From NCBI RefSeq assembly GCF_009834365.1, contig NZ_CP041350.1, positions 124,001 to 188,000 on the forward strand: a DNA stretch of 64,000 nucleotides, read 5' to 3'. The notes under the pieces are model-generated. The model made no database searches and was not told where the DNA came from. It was given only the letters and a program-made list of their open reading frames with translations. Source of the stretch: Komagataeibacter xylinus. Lineage in GTDB: Bacteria > Pseudomonadota > Alphaproteobacteria > Acetobacterales > Acetobacteraceae. A program made the translations under genes and the position numbers. Positions within the stretch are counted from its first letter, which is position 1, and the number at the start of each line of letters is the position of its first letter. Below, in pieces: positions 27,667 through 36,290 of this stretch.

Positions 27667-28485
27667 CTAAGATTGTGATTCTCGATGTTCAAAAATCACT
27701 ACGGGACGCCCTCCCCTTGGACCTACTTCGAGGGATAGCTGATAATCGGGGATAACGTCATCGCCTATAATTTTGAGAAGATCTCTTTTGAAAAATCGTA
27801 ATTCGCGTGTAGTACCGATTTTCTTGGCGAGTTTATCTAGACTAATTTTCCATATTTCCTGGTTACCAAGATGCTTTCGTCCGATTTCATAAATACGGCG
27901 CCCCAGGCCACTATCGAGACTAAAATAAGTGGGGTTAATTGTCAGCACCCTGCGTTCCTTGACGAGGGCACGAAACATCCAGTCATTGAGCGTAATTTCA
28001 ATGGCTGCCATAATTTTACGTCCAGTCGATGTTTTCCGCTCGACTACGCGCCATGTCTCTATCCAGCCAAACCCGCGCCGGTCGCGTTCGTCTGCAGATT
28101 CGATGGTTGTCATGATATTTGTAGATCTCAGACGATGAAGCGCATCGAGCAAAAGGTCGTAGCTGCGCTTACCTGTTCCTCGACCGGTGACGCGCAGGAG
28201 ATCATGCGCAGCGAAGCGGACTGTATGGTCGACAGTCATTCCTCGCTCAATGCGTTCATTGATAAGAGAGACGACATAAAGAAGTATGTCTTTATCCCAA
28301 ATCGTCGCAAGCCCTTTTGGGCCAGGTTCTATGGTAATTTGTATTTTCCCGTCGTCATATACCAGAGGCTCCATGCGCGGTTGCTTCTGGATGCTGAAGA
28401 ACGGATATTCCATAAGGGCTCTGTCATCCTTTAACGGAGCCCCTATTAGGGAGTCGACAAACAGGTCAGCTTCGTTGCTAGCCAT
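27667..28485 (-). CDS. repA: Plasmid replication initiator RepA
   Basis: A 272-residue initiator of the RepA (RPA) type common on acetic acid bacterial and other alphaproteobacterial plasmids. Recognisable parts are YPFFSIQKQPR, ATIWDKDILLYVVSLINER, HDLLRVTGRGTGKRSYDLLLDAL, and the C-terminal winged-helix segment PTYFSLDSGLGRRIYEIGRKHLG. It should bind the iterons on its 3' side and the single iteron 24 bp upstream of its start, the latter suggesting autorepression. It is encoded next to parB and parA on the same strand. Base composition is AT-richer than in the accessory operon. Confidence 0.93.
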   Translation of the reverse strand: MASNEADLFVDSLIGAPLKDDRALMEYPFFSIQKQPRMEPLVYDDGKIQITIEPGPKGLATIWDKDILLYVVSLINERIERGMTVDHTVRFAAHDLLRVTGRGTGKRSYDLLLDALHRLRSTNIMTTIESADERDRRGFGWIETWRVVERKTSTGRKIMAAIEITLNDWMFRALVKERRVLTINPTYFSLDSGLGRRIYEIGRKHLGNQEIWKISLDKLAKKIGTTRELRFFKRDLLKIIGDDVIPDYQLSLEVGPRGGRPVVIFEHRESQS

Positions 28486-28508
28486 TATCTACCCCAGCCT
28501 TGCCTTTT

Positions 28509-28523
28509 GTGCGCGATGTTCCG
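28509..28523 (+). promoter_or_regulatory. Single iteron upstream of repA
   Basis: A perfect GTGCGCGATGTTCCG lies in the repA leader, between parB and repA. RepA bound here would repress its own promoter, a usual arrangement in iteron plasmids. Confidence 0.75.
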
Positions 28524-28575
28524 AATGCAAACAAACCGGTTAATACAGCCAGGGTCAATGATTCTCTCGTCAGTG

Positions 28576-29457
28576 TTACGTATTTTCATCACCCAGCACC
28601 TGATCAATCTCGGCCCGGAGTCTTCGCAAGCGTTCACGGTCTTCCGAATTAAGCGGGAGTTGTTGGGCACGGACTTCACTTAGACGCTGGGCCATCCTGT
28701 CTACGGATGTAAACGTAAATCCAGAAGGTTTGCGGGTCGGTGCGGATTCTGGCCGTTCGAGGTCAGCTCGACCCAGTCGAATAGCTTTTACTGTGAGTTG
28801 TCCGGTTCTGGCTTGTTCAATGAGCTCTTGTTGTCTCACAGGATCCGGGACTCGTGCGAGTTCCACAAGGGTATTTCGTGCCACACCTCGCTCTGACGTC
28901 AACTCTTCAAGGATATCGGTTGGGAGCGTCAGGATTTTCAGGATAGAGCTAATTTCGCCGCGACTTTTTCCAAGAACTTCACCTGCCTGGCTCTGGTTCC
29001 AGCCTCTTTTTTCAATCAGTCGTTGGATGCCGGTTGCTTCTTCCAGAGGGTTTAGGTCCACTCTCTGAAGGTTCTCAATGAGCGCTGCGACTTCAGCATC
29101 ACCGTCGTGTTCAATTGCAAGCATGCTGGACCAGCCAGCATGTTGCGCTGCTCGCCAACGGCGTTCGCCCGCGACTATGACCCATCGTTTGTCGGATTGT
29201 GAGTTCGTGACACGACGTACAAGAATGGGTTGAAGCTGTCCTTCAGCGACCATGGTTTCTGCTAGTGCTGCGATACTCTCGTCGTCGAAACTTTTTCGCG
29301 GTTGGTCCGGATCTGGCGCCACTTCTGTCAAAGGAACTTCGAATGTATGTCGAAATTTTCCGTCCTGGCGAACAAAACTGTTGCTGGCGTCGTCAATGAG
29401 ACCAGCGGCTACGCCGAGAATAGGAGACGGGGCTTTTGTTTTGCGTCGGGTTGCCAT
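28576..29457 (-). CDS. parB: Partition protein ParB
   Basis: A 293-residue ParB. The N-terminal domain has LTEVAPDPDQPRKSFDDESI and the CTP-binding-type GERRWRAAQHAG motif. The central helix-turn-helix is at WNQSQAGEVLGKSRGEISSIL, and a C-terminal dimerisation region follows (ERLRRLRAEIDQVL). It binds parS sites and loads as a clamp. The ATG at 29457 overlaps the parA stop (TGATG), so translation is coupled; a GTG one codon earlier is also possible. Candidate parS sites lie upstream of parA. Confidence 0.94.
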   Translation of the reverse strand: MATRRKTKAPSPILGVAAGLIDDASNSFVRQDGKFRHTFEVPLTEVAPDPDQPRKSFDDESIAALAETMVAEGQLQPILVRRVTNSQSDKRWVIVAGERRWRAAQHAGWSSMLAIEHDGDAEVAALIENLQRVDLNPLEEATGIQRLIEKRGWNQSQAGEVLGKSRGEISSILKILTLPTDILEELTSERGVARNTLVELARVPDPVRQQELIEQARTGQLTVKAIRLGRADLERPESAPTRKPSGFTFTSVDRMAQRLSEVRAQQLPLNSEDRERLRRLRAEIDQVLGDENT

Positions 29458-30479
29458 CACGCATTACTTTCAGGCTGTTCGATATCTGCAAGCGGAAAAT
29501 CTGTCTTCGTTTGGAGTGCTTGTGCCAGTCGAAGGTATGGTGCCGTTGCGGCTGCTGAAGAAGAGGACTCCAACGCAATCCTGCCTGCGCGTGCAGCATG
29601 ACCGTACACAGCGCTTGAAGGCACGGGTTCCAGAACTGGAGCGCGGTCTTTCATCATGGAACATAAGTGTTGAAGGACTTCGCGGTCCACAGATTTGCGT
29701 GCGTTATATTGGGTCGGTAAAATACCAAGGAGTCGAAGCCCTGGATTCAGACGACGCTGGATCTTGCCGATGGTGCCGATAATCAGGCCAACGCCCATTG
29801 TGTCGTAAGGCTCGGTTCTCACAGGGACAATTGCATCATCGGCAGCAGCAAGGCTCATCCATGTAAGCATGCCGAGATTGGGAGGTGCATCGATCACGAT
29901 CCAGTCGTAGTCCTCACGGACAGGATCAATGGCTTCCCGTAGCGCGGCGTCAAAACCGGGTTCTCTCCGGCCGTCCGTTTCGGCTAGGTCAATATGGCTG
30001 GCGATGAAATCGAAAGGCAGTTCGCGTCCGTCTGGTAGCGTGCCCGCCGCAACCACGATCTCAGAAAGGGGTTTTCCACCAAGGATGAGGTGAGCGGTCG
30101 TTTTGCCTTGATGATAAAGTTCAACACTGGCGCCAGCGAGTATCCCGGCTGTAGCTGTGGCTTGTGGATCCATATCAATGAGAAGAACGCGCCCTCCCAG
30201 TGATGACAACGCGTATGCGAGGTTGAGCGATGACGTTGTTTTCCCAACGCCGCCTTTTTGGTTTGCCAGCACAAGTATTCTTGCAGAATCTTGAACTGCG
30301 CCAGCCATATTACGTATCACCTCGGCGACATCATCCGGGATTGGTTCTTTATCGTTTTCCCACCGGCTAATCTTGGGCTTATCATAGCTTCGGCCAAGTC
30401 TGCGGTTGAGTTCATCTTTGATGTCGGCCTGACTTAATCGCAAAGTCAGTCGGCTATTTCGAAATGTTTGACCGTTCAT
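29457..30479 (-). CDS. parA: Partition ATPase ParA with N-terminal DNA-binding domain
   Basis: A 340-residue ParA. Residues 1-55 form a helix-turn-helix of the XRE kind (LSQADIKDELNRRLGRS, then KPKISRWENDKE), which probably represses the parAB promoter. The deviant Walker A motif KGGVGKTT is near residue 75, and DMDPQATAT and IVIDAPPNL follow. ATP-dependent patterning on the nucleoid segregates the plasmid. A 12-bp inverted repeat 40 bp upstream is a likely self-operator. Confidence 0.94.
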   Translation of the reverse strand: MNGQTFRNSRLTLRLSQADIKDELNRRLGRSYDKPKISRWENDKEPIPDDVAEVIRNMAGAVQDSARILVLANQKGGVGKTTSSLNLAYALSSLGGRVLLIDMDPQATATAGILAGASVELYHQGKTTAHLILGGKPLSEIVVAAGTLPDGRELPFDFIASHIDLAETDGRREPGFDAALREAIDPVREDYDWIVIDAPPNLGMLTWMSLAAADDAIVPVRTEPYDTMGVGLIIGTIGKIQRRLNPGLRLLGILPTQYNARKSVDREVLQHLCSMMKDRAPVLEPVPSSAVYGHAARAGRIALESSSSAAATAPYLRLAQALQTKTDFPLADIEQPESNA

Positions 30480-30518
30480 TATGGCTTCCCCAGACAGACT
30501 TTTGATGCGTAAAATAGC

Positions 30519-30549
30519 ATCAACGTCAACGATGATGGTTGATGTTGAT
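30519..30549 (-). promoter_or_regulatory. Inverted repeat upstream of parA, likely ParA operator
   Basis: ATCAACGTCAAC (30519-30530) and GTTGATGTTGAT (30538-30549) form an inverted repeat with one mismatch and a 7-base spacer. The position 40 bp before the parA start and the DNA-binding domain in ParA suggest autoregulation. Confidence 0.6.
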
Positions 30550-30875
30550 TGTTATCAGTCTTTCTTGTCAAGGAAAAAATCGACGGCATATGGGCTGATA
30601 TGAAGCCCTAAATTGGTCTTCGAGAGATACGATCAATGTTGCCTGCTTCTCGTCAAACATCTAATCCGGCCCAGGTGCGGCATGACTGAAGTGGCAACTT
30701 AGGACCATGTTATAGATTACTTGTGTCTTGAATGAGGCTTTGTCAAAGCGGACGAATCATTAAAACGAGGCATAAATCAGCCGAGGAGATAGCGATCAAA
30801 GATATAATGGAGGATGATATTTTGCTGTGCGACGTGTTACGATAGTCTTCTGGTTCTAGTTCATCCTTATGCTCA

Positions 30876-30895
30876 ATGTTCGGACGTCAGAACAT
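30876..30895. repeat. Candidate parS site 1
   Basis: The 20-bp near-palindrome ATGTTCGGACGTCAGAACAT is centred on GACGTC; only one symmetric pair of bases breaks symmetry. An identical copy lies 111 bp downstream. Paired identical palindromes beside parAB are the expected form of a centromere. Confidence 0.65.
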
Positions 30896-30986
30896 TCTCA
30901 GGCGGAATTTGTAAGATCATTCTTGGATGGGAGTAATACATTCCATCGCAAAATGCGTGAACTTCAGGGCATTGGAGCAGATGCTG

Positions 30987-31006
30987 ATGTTCGGACGTCA
31001 GAACAT
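30987..31006. repeat. Candidate parS site 2
   Basis: This is an exact copy of the 20-bp near-palindrome at 30876-30895. No other full copy was found by eye in the window; a partial GTTCGGACGTCC at about 27498 resembles the core only. Confidence 0.65.
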
Positions 31007-31541
31007 CAGATGGCGCGTACCGGATTTTTATGAGCAGTGGTTCTGGACGTCGTTGGTCATCGAGATCGTGGTCGGTTCCTTGATTGCACTCCCCCCAAGT
31101 TCAGGAAACCTATCGAACATGCATTCACCCTGACTGGGGACTTGGATAATGCGTCGTTTTTCCTCATCGTCCACTACGAGCGATCGCAAGGCGTGCTATG
31201 TCGATGAGGGGGCAGCAACCAATTCCGCTGTCTTCATGTGGCCGACGTTTCATCCGAAAGATCGTCATGGAACGTACTCGCTGCAGTGAGACGTTCGCTG
31301 GACATGGTAAGACTGAGCATTGCCGCACCTTGGCGGCTCTAGCCTATGACAGCAAGACGGATCGCAGCATCGGGATAGACCAGGACGCTGCCATGGCGCT
31401 CATCCTCAAATGTTCAGGAGGCCGACCTGTTAATCATGTGGAGATGACGATACGGTACAAGCGGATCATCGACGTTCTTTTTCAAGGCATGAAAGAAGTG
31501 AGAGATAGGTCACGCTGCTACATATGCCGTTTTGCTTTGAA
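31007..31541. other. Region of 535 bp without a recognised gene
   Basis: A plus-strand frame at 31198-31545 (115 codons) begins MSMRGQQPIPLSSCGRRFIR, but has no clear ribosome site and no family-like sequence; it may be a decayed gene. The right edge is the IS870-like element. Confidence 0.3.
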
Positions 31542-32696
31542 CTAGTGTCCTGATCGAGAAGTTTATATGATTATCCTGATGGCAGGGGTAATCGAATGGG
31601 ACGTGTAGCGGTTGCGATTGAACTGACGGCATTGGAGCGTCAGGAACTGGAATCTCTGGCAAGGGCGCGCAAGACGGGCCAGGCGCTTGCGCGGCGAGCC
31701 CGTATTGTCCTTGCCGCAGCCGATGGGCATGAGAACAAGGCGATCCGTGACCTGACGGGCGCGGACATCAACACGGTTGGCAAGTGGCGCCGGCGTTTTG
31801 CAACGGACCGTCTGGACGGGCTTTACGATGAACCCCGGCCGGGGACACCACGCTCGATCGGCGACGGGGAAATCGCGGAGACGATCCGCCGGACACTGGA
31901 AGAAACCCCGCGCGGTGCTACGCATTGGTCGCTGCGCTCGATGGCACAGGCCGTGGGATATGCACCGTCAACGATCCATCGCATCTGGAAAGCGTTCGGG
32001 TTACAGCCGCATCGAACAGAGACCTTCAAACTGTCGAACGACCCCCTCTTCGTGGAGAAGGTCCGCGACATCGTTGGTCTGTATATGGCACCGCCGGAGC
32101 GTGCGCTGGTACTGTGCGTGGATGAGAAGAGCCAGATCCAGGCGCTGGATCGCAGCCAGCCCATGCTCCCGATGCGGCCCGGCCAGGTCGAGCGGCGGAC
32201 ACATGACTATACCCGCCACGGTACGACCTCACTGTTCGCAGCTCTCGACATTGCCACCGGCACCATCATTGGAAAGTGTTATCCGAAGCACCGATCCACG
32301 GAATTCCGCAAATTCCTTGACCAGATCGAAACCAATGTGCCGACTGACCTCGATATCCATCTGGTGATGGATAACTATGCCACCCACAAGACGAAGCTGA
32401 TCCGTGACTGGTTGGCCAGGCGCCCGCGCTGGCACGTTCATTTTACGCCGACCGGGGCCTCATGGATCAATCAGGTGGAGCGGTTTTTCGCTCTCGTCAC
32501 TGAAAAGCAGATCAGGCGCGGCATTCACCGTTCGACCGAAGCCCTGGAGGCCGACATCAGGGCTTTCATCGCCGTCCATAACGAACAGCCCAAGCCCTTC
32601 AAATGGACCAGATCCGCCGACGACATCCTGCAGGCCGTCAAGCGATTCTGCCTCCGTACTACCAAAATCAGCGAAACTTCTCGATCAGGACACTAG
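31542..32696. mobile_element. IS630-family element inserted at CTAG (IS870-like)
   Basis: Inverted repeats beginning TGTCCTGATCGAGAAG face each other at 31546 and 32692 and are flanked on both sides by CTAG (31542-31545 and 32693-32696). The transposase stop codon is the TAG of the right CTAG, as described for IS870-type elements that insert at CTAG and use the target for their stop. The element looks complete and potentially active. Confidence 0.88.
31596..32696 (+). CDS. IS630-family transposase, single frame
   Basis: A 366-residue transposase in one uninterrupted frame. A helix-turn-helix region ([19 protein letters not shown]) is followed by a second DNA-binding segment ([22 protein letters not shown]). 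The DDE residues lie in [21 protein letters not shown] and [15 protein letters not shown]. The stop codon lies in the flanking CTAG rather than within the element. Confidence 0.93.
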   Translation: MGRVAVAIELTALERQELESLARARKTGQALARRARIVLAAADGHENKAIRDLTGADINTVGKWRRRFATDRLDGLYDEPRPGTPRSIGDGEIAETIRRTLEETPRGATHWSLRSMAQAVGYAPSTIHRIWKAFGLQPHRTETFKLSNDPLFVEKVRDIVGLYMAPPERALVLCVDEKSQIQALDRSQPMLPMRPGQVERRTHDYTRHGTTSLFAALDIATGTIIGKCYPKHRSTEFRKFLDQIETNVPTDLDIHLVMDNYATHKTKLIRDWLARRPRWHVHFTPTGASWINQVERFFALVTEKQIRRGIHRSTEALEADIRAFIAVHNEQPKPFKWTRSADDILQAVKRFCLRTTKISETSRSGH

Positions 32697-32699
32697 GGC

Positions 32700-32931
32700 C
32701 AGCATACGTGTTCGATACGATGGGGAACTGATGGAACATATCCGCCGGATCTAGCGGGACAACCGTGCTGTTTATAGTGCGCGCAAGATCTGGCACGGCC
32801 TGCAGCGTGAGAAGTGGCAGGTTGCGCGTTGCACTGTCGAACGCCTGCGGGCGCCACTCGGCTATAGGCCTCCTGCCGAAGTCGAACGGGCCTTCTACGC
32901 AGATCAGAGCAGGCTTGATATCACTGCCTGA
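32700..32931 (+). pseudogene. IS3-family transposase remnant, internally deleted
   Basis: The frame from about 32727 reads through AVYSARKIWHGLQREKWQVA and RCTVERL, the start of an IS3 OrfB. It then jumps directly to LGYRPPAEVERAFYAD, its extreme C-terminus, with the catalytic core missing. A TAG also interrupts the beginning. It is a dead relic next to the IS870-like element. Confidence 0.75.
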
Positions 32932-33065
32932 TTATTGAACAAATCGTTCTCCGGTAAACCCGGGGCAGTTCATTCCCATCACGCTGTTTCCTCTGTTTGA
33001 TTCCTCTTGACGTGTTGCGGTTGAAGGCGAGTTGAAGCGCTCCGGCGGCAGGGGTCAAGACAGTC

Positions 33066-34433
33066 TCAGAATCTCGATCTTCCCGGGTGCCGGGCCTTGA
33101 TGCTGGCCGTGTCGATATAGGTCTCGACGACCTGAAGGCTTTTGTGCCGCGAGAAGCGCTTCAGCTCCAGGAGATCATACCCGTCTTTCGCCCCCGTGGT
33201 GATGGCCCCGCGGCGCAGGCTGTGCCCGCCAAAGTCCCCCTCGAGGTGGGTGTCGCCGCATCGCTTGCGGATGATGTCCGTGACCGCCCGGTCCGACAGG
33301 GCGTGCGGCCCGATCCTGGGCGGGGTCCCGACGGGAGTAGTGCCCGCCCTGCGGTCCCGCGCGGACCAGATGCGCCGGAAGACCGGACCTTCCGTGATCC
33401 CGGCCTGCCGGAGCCAGGTCTCGTATGCCAGAACCGGGCAGTTCCGGGTCAGGCCCCGCGGGATGCCGATCAGCGCGCCCTTGCGCTGGAGATCCCCCTT
33501 GGACCGGCCCAGCCGGATCTGCATGCCATCCTCGTCCACCGTAAGGTCGTCCGCTTTCAGTGCGGCAAGTTCGGAGCGTCGGAACGTACCGGCAAAACCG
33601 AGCAGAAGAATGGCCCGGTCCCGCGCACCGACCAGATCGTGGGGACTGATGGCCTCGACGACCCGGACCAGCCTGTCCCAGGTGAGCGCGGTTTTCTGGC
33701 GGGGCAGGGTCTCCTTTGCCTCCCGCCGGATGCCAGCAAGGGTTGCGGTCACCATCGGGTGGGCGGTGGGTACGGCAATCTGCGCCAGATGGTGCAGGTA
33801 GCGCAGGGCGGCACGATGCAGGTCGATGGTGCTGGTCCTGCGCCCCTGCAGCGCCATGTCGGCCAGATAGGCGGCAACATCCTCGCTGCGGGCCGGCAGG
33901 GCGGGCAGGGCATGACCGGCCGCCCAGCGACACCAGGACCGCACGGCAGCGCGATAGGTGCGCAGTGTGTTCTCGGCCTTGCTGCGGTGCATATAGGCAT
34001 CGGCCGCCTGACGGGCCGTGGCCAGGCGGCCGTCATGTTCGGGTACGGGCTGTGCCGAGACGACGGAAAACCATTGCGCGACGGCAGCAGGTGGCTGGCC
34101 AACCGGCGCAGGGGGCGCTGCGTCTGCCGTCCCGGGACAGGCCCCTACGGGCTGGAGCGGCCGGAACCAGGCCAGGAAACAGGGGGTGCCATCATCGATT
34201 TCCAGCCCGACGGCCAGTTCAAACCCTGATGGGATATCGGCCACATGGTCCTGAGCCATCTGCTGGGCCGCCGACGCATACGGCACGTTCTGGGCGAGGG
34301 GGGTATCCGGGGAATAGGTACCGTCCGGCAATTCGATGCCGGCCAGACGCTGCCGCGTCAGGGGGTCAACACGGTCGTGCAGCGCGGCCTGCGCGCGCCT
34401 GCTGGCGCCGAGGATCCGGACGTCGCTCAGCAT
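33066..34433 (-). CDS. Tyrosine recombinase (phage-type integrase)
   Basis: A 455-residue recombinase. An N-terminal extension of about 140 residues has no recognised domain. A SAM-like core-binding domain (about 145-235: AYMHRSKAENTLRTYRAAV) and the catalytic domain follow. Active-site residues are visible: Arg in GTFRRSELAAL, the HSLRRG motif (H-x-x-R), His in RFSRHKSLQVVETYI, and Tyr in the same segment. It may act in plasmid dimer resolution or integration of this region. No attachment site can be placed; three short CTTAATTA repeats lie upstream. Confidence 0.88.
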   Translation of the reverse strand: MLSDVRILGASRRAQAALHDRVDPLTRQRLAGIELPDGTYSPDTPLAQNVPYASAAQQMAQDHVADIPSGFELAVGLEIDDGTPCFLAWFRPLQPVGACPGTADAAPPAPVGQPPAAVAQWFSVVSAQPVPEHDGRLATARQAADAYMHRSKAENTLRTYRAAVRSWCRWAAGHALPALPARSEDVAAYLADMALQGRRTSTIDLHRAALRYLHHLAQIAVPTAHPMVTATLAGIRREAKETLPRQKTALTWDRLVRVVEAISPHDLVGARDRAILLLGFAGTFRRSELAALKADDLTVDEDGMQIRLGRSKGDLQRKGALIGIPRGLTRNCPVLAYETWLRQAGITEGPVFRRIWSARDRRAGTTPVGTPPRIGPHALSDRAVTDIIRKRCGDTHLEGDFGGHSLRRGAITTGAKDGYDLLELKRFSRHKSLQVVETYIDTASIKARHPGRSRF

Positions 34434-34881
34434 GGCAGGCTTGCCCGCGCGTATGGCCCCTGGCCGTCACTTGGGCAGCAGGGAAGGGGCACACAGACAG
34501 GCTTGGCGAAAAGGCTCGGAAACAGGCGCATTTTGGGATTTTTGTCGAAAACCCTTAATTATATTAGTGAATACCTATACATTTCAGCACGTTATTGATC
34601 CTCTTAATTATGCGAATGTCCCTTATTGGTGCGAAAAAAGCCCTTAATTACGTTACAAAGCACGATCACAGTTTTATCTACGTGTGGGTCCGCTTACGCC
34701 TCATGTCGGACATAAAAGTGGGTTGGCTCGCCTTTCGCATAACGGACATAGTCCGCGCAGTCCCCCGCTATCACTTGGAGCCGAGAGTGGGGTGATCGTT
34801 ATGGGAAATAACCAGCAAGAATACAGGCGCTTAGGTTGGCCGTAGCAAGACACGCCCGAAGCCACTGGGCAGGGAGTATAA
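34434..34881. other. Intergenic region with three CTTAATTA repeats
   Basis: This 448-bp region upstream of the recombinase holds CTTAATTA at 34554, 34603 and 34643, all in the same orientation. It is AT-rich in that part. No gene is seen. The repeats could be binding sites for the recombinase or a regulator. Confidence 0.35.
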
Positions 34882-34893
34882 TACTACGGGCTA

Positions 34894-35480
34894 TCACCTT
34901 TGACCTATATGAGCCCATTTTCTGAGGCCGATGGATCGGATGGTCTGTGGCAGGGCGGTGAGGTTGTTCCATGCGGTGCATGCGGCTTCGATGATGTGTT
35001 CGATGCCGCTGAACACGGTGTTGGACAGCCAGTTGGCGCGTAGGAACTGCCAGATATTCTCGACCGGGTTCAGTTCGGGCGCGCGGGACGGCAGGAAGAT
35101 CAGGCTGACGTTGCGCGGCAGTCTGAGTTTGGGTGTCGTATGCCAGCCGGCACGATCGAGCAGGACGACGGCATGCGCTCCGCGTGCGACGCAGCGTGAG
35201 ATTTCCTCGATATGCAGTTGCATGCTGGCCGTGCCGGTAAACGGCAACACCAGGCCTGCCGCCTTGCCGAGTGCGGGGCAGATGGCGCCGAACAGCCAGG
35301 CATTCTCATAGCGTTGATCGGCAGGCTGGCGTGGTCGGGTGCCACGCCGCGCCCATTGCCGGACAAGACCGTTTTTCTGCCCGATGCGGGCCTCGTCCTG
35401 CCACCAGAGTTCAATCCGCCTGCCTCTGGGCAGATGCCCGGTGTGGGCGCTCAGGATCGTGGGGAAGTTTTTTTAAACGC
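34894..35480 (-). CDS. IS630 transposase, second frame (catalytic part)
   Basis: The frame is open from the slippery site near 35475 down to 34894. It includes ELWWQDEARIGQKNG, VLLDRAGWHTTPK and PSRAPELNPVENIWQFLR, the three acidic catalytic motifs. It has no upstream ATG, so it is expressed only by the -1 frameshift; the fused product spans 34894-35960. Confidence 0.8.
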
Positions 35481-35960
35481 GTCCATGACGGACGGATCCT
35501 GTCCGGGGTGACGCGGACGCGCGCTGACGTGGCTGAACCCAAGCCGCTTCAACAGGGCGGAGACATGGCGTTCGTGATAGGAGACGCCAAAACGCTCTTC
35601 GATGACCCGCTGAAGATCGACCCGACGCCAGCGCACCACGCCGTCCCGGGCACGGTCAGGCCCTGTCGTGACCAGCGCCGATAATTCTGCCAGTTGGTCC
35701 GCTGTCAGGCGGCAGACCGACCCGTTGCGCCACTGATCGTGCAAGCCATCCGGCCCCGCAGCATTGAACCGGTGCACCCAGTCCCGCAGGGTTTGCCGGT
35801 CCATCCCGCCGATCCGCGCCGCTTCGCCCCGGCTGGCACCGTCGCGCACCGCAGCCAGAGACAAAAGGCGCCGTGCAACATTCGCATCCCGCGTACGAGA
35901 GGCCAGACGCCGTAACGCAGAAGCCGTATAATCCGTCCGTAAGGCAATCGCACCAGCCAT
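35451..35960 (-). CDS. IS630 transposase, first frame
   Basis: A 169-residue N-terminal half with the helix-turn-helix (GEAARIGGMDRQTLRDWVHRF) and a winged-helix segment ending in HVSARPRHPGQDPSVMD. At DAFKK the codons TTT AAA AAA form a slippery run. A -1 shift continues as KKNFPTILSAHTGHLP into the catalytic frame. This is the same mechanism as in the element at 16219. Confidence 0.83.
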   Translation of the reverse strand: MAGAIALRTDYTASALRRLASRTRDANVARRLLSLAAVRDGASRGEAARIGGMDRQTLRDWVHRFNAAGPDGLHDQWRNGSVCRLTADQLAELSALVTTGPDRARDGVVRWRRVDLQRVIEERFGVSYHERHVSALLKRLGFSHVSARPRHPGQDPSVMDAFKKTSPRS

Positions 35961-36043
35961 TCCCGATCCTCCCTCTCACGACAGAATCAGAACAGGCCCT
36001 TCGCGTCACTTCACAGATGAGTCAGCGACAGTAGCCCTTGGTA

Positions 36044-36290
36044 TAAATCATTTGGATCGGGCAACGATGCTTTCGGTTTTCGGCCTTGACACGATGATGT
36101 TCGGTGCGGGCGGCAATCCAGATTTTCTGGACAGCGTCAAGATTCATGAAGGCAATTCCGAACCCAACCAGAAGGTCGAGTCAGACCGAATGGTGGCCGA
36201 GCGTGATACGGAAGCAGTTTTCATTCTGGGTTCTATTGGCATATCGGACATAATCTTCAAGTAGTTCTGTGCAGCAGTGGCCCATACCTG
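36044..36290. other. Short region between an IS630 element and the RND pump
   Basis: A 70-codon plus-strand frame (36052-36264) exists but shows no family-like sequence or ribosome site. The minus strand has interrupted frames that could be gene debris. Nothing is called. Confidence 0.25.

Larger units (their letters stand above)
34882..36043. mobile_element. IS630-family insertion sequence, second two-frame copy
   Basis: Ends resemble each other as TACTACGGGCTA (34882) and, inverted, TACCAAGGGCTA (36043). The interior encodes a two-frame transposase similar in layout to that at 16219-17386 but clearly diverged in sequence. It is therefore a different element of the same group, not a recent duplicate. 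Confidence 0.78.

Noticed and set aside
31198..31545. 115-codon plus-strand frame upstream of the IS870-like element
   Set aside because: No ribosome site or recognisable sequence, and it ends within the element's left flank; left as unassigned.
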